A stretch of DNA of 64,000 nucleotides from JAFKFI01 sp963795435. Its GTDB lineage: Bacteria > Pseudomonadota > Alphaproteobacteria > Acetobacterales > Acetobacteraceae. A program made the position numbers and the translations under genes. The notes under the pieces were generated by a model. It did no database searches. It saw nothing but the letters and a program-made list of their open reading frames with translations, and was not told where the DNA came from. Below, in pieces: positions 60,801 through 64,000 of the stretch (the first letter of the stretch is position 1; the number at the start of each line of letters is the position of its first letter). Location: the NCBI GenBank assembly GCA_963795435.1, contig CAWCHV010000002.1, positions 124,001-188,000 on the forward strand, in the 5' to 3' direction.

Positions 60801-61241
60801 TCAGGTCGGAACCATCGCCGCCGCGTTGATCAGCGCGACGGCGATCTGAGCGGCGGCCAGGACCAGCGCGGCCGCGACGTTGCCGGCTTCGATCATCCCT
60901 CGCAGCCGTCGCAGCATCAACGCGACGACGCCGAGCGTGATGAGCTGGATGACCAGCGCCACCACGCCCCACACGATGATATCGAGCAGGTAGCTGGTGG
61001 TGGCGAGCAATGCGGCAAGGGGAATGGCGAGGCCGAGCACGGCGCCCCCCAGCACGACGCCCGCCGCCAGGTTGCCCTCGGAAACCAGCTCACGCTCCCG
61101 AAACGACGTCAACGTCATGTAGATCGTCACTCCGACGACAAGCAGCGCCACCGTGACCAGGAACTGCAGCAGAAGGTGCGGCAGCCCGGTGTCGAGGGCA
61201 TCGACGATGCTGGGGCTGCCGGCGGGAGGGACTGGGTTCAT
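60801..61241 (-). CDS. DUF350 membrane protein (YjfL-like)
   Basis: The product is 146 residues from the ATG at 61241, with four membrane helices (LLLQFLVTVALLVVGVTIYM; AGVVLGGAVLGLAIPLAALL; LDIIVWGVVALVIQLITLGV; VAAALVLAAAQIAVALINAA). The pattern ERELVSEGNLAAGVVLGG is typical of DUF350/YjfL. The function is unknown. It is 21 bp above the PspA-like gene and 13 bp below the DUF2491 gene. Confidence 0.85.
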   Translation of the reverse strand: MNPVPPAGSPSIVDALDTGLPHLLLQFLVTVALLVVGVTIYMTLTSFRERELVSEGNLAAGVVLGGAVLGLAIPLAALLATTSYLLDIIVWGVVALVIQLITLGVVALMLRRLRGMIEAGNVAAALVLAAAQIAVALINAAAMVPT

Positions 61242-61254
61242 GAGGAGAATCCGT

Positions 61255-61929
61255 TCAGGACGAGAATGGGACCGAGGGCAGCGTGAGGGCCGCCGGGTTG
61301 ACGTCGATGCCGGCGTGGATTTCCACCCATGCCTGGCCGCCGTCGTTGATCGCCGAGACCAGGATATACTCGGTGTCCGGCGCGGGCGGCGCGGCACCGG
61401 TCGGCCCGCCATACAGCATCGCCATCACGGTGCGGGTGGTCGTGCCCTTGACGTCCTGCACCGTCTCGGTCTGCTGGCGAGGCTCGATGCGCCCGCCGCC
61501 CGGCGCCCAGACCCGCCCGTAGGTCTTGCCGTCCTTGGTCTGGAATTGCGGCCAGCCGATCAGCCCCTGCGCGGGGTCAAGCCAGAAACCCCACTCCTCC
61601 TGGCTCGCCGGCGTCACCTCGTCGATTTGCGAGAAATAGCGGCACTCGTCGGGCGTGCCCGCCTGATCGAGATGCAGCTGGAAGAAGGACCGGCGGCCCG
61701 GCAGGTAAAGCCGATGCAGCGCGATCGAGCCATCGGACAGCAGCCCGAGCGCCTCGACGCTGATCATGCCGCTGCCCTCCGGGGGAGCGACCTTGGTGGC
61801 GCCGGCGGCGAGCACGAAGGGAGCGGGATCGACCGGGAAGGTCATGCCGACGCGGAACCGGCTGTCGCGGCTGCCGGTCAGGCCGGGCGGAGCGGCGGTC
61901 CGGGCGCCGGCGCTTGCTCGGCGGCGCAC
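61255..61929 (-). CDS. DUF2491 family protein (YjfK-like)
   Basis: The product is 224 residues from a GTG at 61929 that directly abuts the stop of the upstream gene. DUF2491 features are VEALGLLSDGSIALHRLYLP, FFQLHLDQAGTPDECRYFSQ and WGFWLDPAQGLIGWPQFQTK. The N-terminal 25 residues are basic and low in complexity. It is predicted to be cytoplasmic. Its function is unknown; in E. coli yjfK sits between the PspA-like yjfJ and DUF350 yjfL, the same company as here. Confidence 0.8.
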   Translation of the reverse strand: MRRRASAGARTAAPPGLTGSRDSRFRVGMTFPVDPAPFVLAAGATKVAPPEGSGMISVEALGLLSDGSIALHRLYLPGRRSFFQLHLDQAGTPDECRYFSQIDEVTPASQEEWGFWLDPAQGLIGWPQFQTKDGKTYGRVWAPGGGRIEPRQQTETVQDVKGTTTRTVMAMLYGGPTGAAPPAPDTEYILVSAINDGGQAWVEIHAGIDVNPAALTLPSVPFSS

Positions 61930-62736
61930 TTACCAGAGGCCGGCGAATGCCGCCGCTCCAAGGATCAAAACGAGGATCACCACGCCGGAGCCTCCATCCG
62001 AAGCGGGCGGCCTCGCCACGGCCGGAGGCGGCGAGCCGGGATTGCGCGGCTTGTCCTCGACCTGGGCGAGGCGCTTGTCGAGGTCGGACAGCTTCTCGGC
62101 CAGCGCCGGATCATCACGCGCGCGCCGGTCGGCATCCTCCCGCCAGGCGCGGTAGCCGGGATCGTTTTGGTTGTCGTGAAAGAAGGTCGTCCGTCCCGGT
62201 GCGTTGAGGCTGCTGAGCAGACCATACAGCAGCAGGGCGTCCCAGGCGCCGAACTGACGCTGACCTCCGAGGTAGGGGGAAGAGTAGGTCGGGCCGGCGC
62301 TCCAGCCGCCGTCCGACGGCGGCCGCCGCGCGGGCGGGACGTAGGCCGGCCCGTTCCCGGTGCCCCAAGGCGAAGGCCGCCGGTCGAACTCGGCGGGGGG
62401 CTGGCGCGATGTCTGGTAGTCCCGGAAGGCCTGTCCCGATTGCTGGCGCGATATGGCCCGGTCGCCACCCGAGAAGCCGCTGGTTCCTGGCGACCCCATC
62501 GCGGGCGGCCGGTAATACCCTCCGCCGCCCGTGCTCGGCCGCCGCACCGGCGCGCTGAAGCTGGGCGATCCTCCGCCCGGCCTCGAATAGCCGCCGCTGC
62601 TGTAGCTGCGGGCAAAAGCCGCCGTACTCGCGTTCGTCATCCCGGCGCCGATCAGCGCGGCCTGGACCGCTTCCGCCGAGGGCTGGAGCAGGCCGAGGGC
62701 CAGCACGAACCGCACTAGGCGATAGGTCGCCTTCAA
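61930..62736 (-). CDS. Exported Gly/Pro-rich protein with C-terminal membrane helix, in the yjf-like operon
   Basis: The product is 268 residues from a TTG at 62736, preferred because GGAGAAGG lies 6 nt upstream and it yields a signal peptide (MKATYRLVRFVLALGLLQPS, then AEA). An ATG at 62775 would add 13 residues. The body is Gly/Ser/Pro/Arg-rich (SYSSGGYSRPGGGSPSF). A more ordered part (FGAWDALLLYGLLSSLNAPG) and an acidic coiled stretch (DPALAEKLSDLDKRLAQVED) follow. A membrane helix (GVVILVLILGAAAFAGLW) ends the protein. It has no known family. It heads the operon with DUF2491, DUF350 and PspA-like genes. Confidence 0.7.
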   Translation of the reverse strand: MKATYRLVRFVLALGLLQPSAEAVQAALIGAGMTNASTAAFARSYSSGGYSRPGGGSPSFSAPVRRPSTGGGGYYRPPAMGSPGTSGFSGGDRAISRQQSGQAFRDYQTSRQPPAEFDRRPSPWGTGNGPAYVPPARRPPSDGGWSAGPTYSSPYLGGQRQFGAWDALLLYGLLSSLNAPGRTTFFHDNQNDPGYRAWREDADRRARDDPALAEKLSDLDKRLAQVEDKPRNPGSPPPAVARPPASDGGSGVVILVLILGAAAFAGLW

Positions 62737-62898
62737 GGTTTGCCTTCTCCGCTGGTCGGAGCCGTCGGCGGTCATAGCGGATTGTGTCGCGTCCGTCGCG
62801 CGCGCAGGCGAGAGAACTTGCGCCGCGCCCGCCCCGGCTTCTCCTTCATCGCCGCCGGTCCTAGTCTGTCCGCGTCAGTGCGAATGGGGGAAGCGGGA

Positions 62899-63699
62899 AT
62901 GTTGAGTTTGGCCGGCAAGGTGGCGCTGGTGTCGGGAGCGGGCTCAGTCGGTCCCGGCTGGGGCAACGGACGCGCCACCGCGACCCTGCTCGCGCGGCAG
63001 GGTGCGTCGGTGTTTCTGCTCGACATCAACGAGGGCGCGGTCGAGGAGACGCGCAAGATCATCGAGGGCGAGGGCAACACCTGCGTCACGCGGGTTTCCG
63101 ACGCGCTCGATTCGGCGCAGGTGAAGGCCTCGGTCGACGCCTGCCTCGCGCGTTTCGGACGCATCGACATCCTGGTGAACAACGTCGGCGGCTCGGCCCC
63201 CGGCGGGCCGGTGGAGATGACCGAGGAGGTGTTCGATCTGCAGATCGACCAGAACCTCAAGACCGCGTTCCTCGGCTGCAAACACGTGCTGCCGGTGATG
63301 GAGCTGCAGGGCAAGGGCGCCATCGTCAACATCGCCTCGGTCGCCGGTTTGCGCGACCATCTCGGGCGCACGCATGTCGGCTACAGCGCGAGCAAGGCGG
63401 GCGTGATCCAGCTCTCGCGCTCGACGGGGGTGAAATACGCGCCGAAGGGCATCCGGGTGAACACGGTGGTCCCCGGGCTGATGAACACGCCGCTGGTGAC
63501 GCACCGCCTTGCCCGCCAGATCGGCAACAACGACGCCGAGACGCTGATCGCCGACCGCCACAAGCGAGTGCCGATGGGCCATATGGGCGACGGATGGGAC
63601 GTGGCGCACGCCGTCCTGTTCCTCGCCTCCGACGAGGCGCGCTTCATCACCGCGACCGAGATCGTCGTCGACGGCGGCATGATCGCCACTATTCCATAG
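62899..63699 (+). CDS. Short-chain dehydrogenase/reductase
   Basis: The product is 266 residues from the ATG at 62899, with GGGGGAAG 5 nt upstream. The classical SDR features are the cofactor loop in VALVSGAGSVGPGWGNGRAT, the NNVGG motif in IDILVNNVGGSAPGGPV, and the catalytic Ser in IVNIASVAGL. The Tyr and Lys are in VGYSASKAGVIQLSRSTGVK. The ending RFITATEIVVDGGMIATIP is typical. The cofactor preference (Asp in LLDINEG) suggests NAD. The substrate is unknown. It is followed by a carboxymuconolactone decarboxylase-like gene, suggesting an aromatic or cyclic-acid pathway. Confidence 0.9.
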   Translation: MLSLAGKVALVSGAGSVGPGWGNGRATATLLARQGASVFLLDINEGAVEETRKIIEGEGNTCVTRVSDALDSAQVKASVDACLARFGRIDILVNNVGGSAPGGPVEMTEEVFDLQIDQNLKTAFLGCKHVLPVMELQGKGAIVNIASVAGLRDHLGRTHVGYSASKAGVIQLSRSTGVKYAPKGIRVNTVVPGLMNTPLVTHRLARQIGNNDAETLIADRHKRVPMGHMGDGWDVAHAVLFLASDEARFITATEIVVDGGMIATIP

Positions 63700-63727
63700 T
63701 TCAGACTTTCATTGGGGAGACAGATCC

Positions 63728-64000
63728 ATGACCGAACGCTTCGCGCCGCTGTCGGAAGCGACGATGACGCCGGACCAGAAGCGCGTGGCGCAGGGCATCG
63801 CCTCGGGTCCTCGCGGGAGCTGGCAGCGCGGGCCGTTCAAGGCGCTGCTGCGCAGCCCGGAGATCGCCGACCGCGTGCAGAAGGTCGGCGAGTTCGTCCG
63901 CTTCAAGAGCTCGATCGAGCCGCGGCTGAATGAGCTCGCGATCATCCTGTGCGCGCGCAAATGGACCGCGCAGTACCGAGTGGTACGCGCATCGCGAGTT
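63728..64000 (+). CDS. Carboxymuconolactone decarboxylase family protein, partial, with 1-bp indel
   Basis: The gene starts at ATG 63728 (GGGGAG 8 nt upstream) and runs off the window. The residues TERFAPLSEATMTPDQKRVA, GPFKALLRSPEIADRVQKVG, RFKSSIEPRLNELAI and ILCARKWTAQY are typical of the alkylhydroperoxidase-like CMD family. After TAQY the family continues EWYAHRE; this appears here only in the +1 frame, because TACCGAG has one extra C (63976-63977). The frame as given reads RVVRASRV to the edge. It is in one transcript with the SDR upstream (28 bp). Confidence 0.8.
   Translation, partial: MTERFAPLSEATMTPDQKRVAQGIASGPRGSWQRGPFKALLRSPEIADRVQKVGEFVRFKSSIEPRLNELAIILCARKWTAQYRVVRASRV

Overview
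The window is about 64 kb of dense, high-GC chromosome with intergenic gaps almost all under 200 bp. The gene content suggests an alphaproteobacterium: napEFDABC, a PimC/PimD-type acyl-CoA dehydrogenase pair, a fused indolepyruvate ferredoxin oxidoreductase, thrS followed by infC, and a MlotiK1-like K+ channel. A proline-rich orphan protein and intergenic palindromes hint at Rhodospirillales/Acetobacteraceae or a relative, but I cannot fix the family. I see no rRNA, tRNA, CRISPR array, transposase, integrase or phage gene, and no gene-free stretch over 300 bp (the longest, 15023-15303, shows no gene or site I can support).

Layout. 1-15 kb: the 3' end of gltB; four glycosyltransferase-type proteins (one with a discoidin domain, one fused to a polysaccharide deacetylase), a TylF-like methyltransferase and an MBL-fold protein, mixed with a GST, a TPR protein, an epimerase, a hydrolase, thrS and infC. 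15-18 kb: small housekeeping or stress genes (ABM, VOC, XRE, peptidoglycan-binding protein, hotdog thioesterase). 18-24.6 kb: leucine catabolism (mccA, mccB, ivd) with an acyl-CoA synthetase. 24.7-30 kb: a proline-rich orphan with a promoter that implies a leaderless mRNA, an acyl-CoA dehydrogenase and the indolepyruvate oxidoreductase. 30.8-33.3 kb: paaG-paaI-paaK, coupled by stop/start overlaps. 33.4-41 kb: a DUF4399 protein, a cyclase-FGE fusion, yjbQ, tag, two small secreted proteins, a LysR regulator and two MFS transporters. 41.3-43.6 kb: an alcohol dehydrogenase and an orphan paaE, separated by a double-hairpin repeat. 43.6-46.5 kb: a TPP riboswitch driving thiO-thiS-thiG-thiE. 46.5-51.5 kb: the napEFDABC periplasmic nitrate reductase operon and a cytochrome c'. 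51.5-64 kb: a thioesterase and cyclic-nucleotide-gated channel, msrA, the pimCD-like pair, a caspase-like orphan, an LLM flavoprotein, a VOC protein, a PspA/DUF350/DUF2491 cluster like E. coli yjfJKL, an SDR and a truncated carboxymuconolactone decarboxylase.

The genes describe an aerobic or facultatively nitrate-reducing heterotroph that degrades branched-chain and aromatic amino-acid-derived acids and dicarboxylates, makes the thiazole half of thiamine under TPP control, and builds a surface glycan.

The most important caution is that seven genes (an epimerase, the glycosyltransferase-deacetylase, the TylF methyltransferase, mccB, paaE, napA and the terminal decarboxylase) are each broken by what looks like one single-base indel. 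Correcting each completed gene by one base restores a family-length product. Five of the seven indels touch a GTAC tetranucleotide, which points to a systematic sequencing or base-calling error at that motif rather than widespread pseudogenisation.
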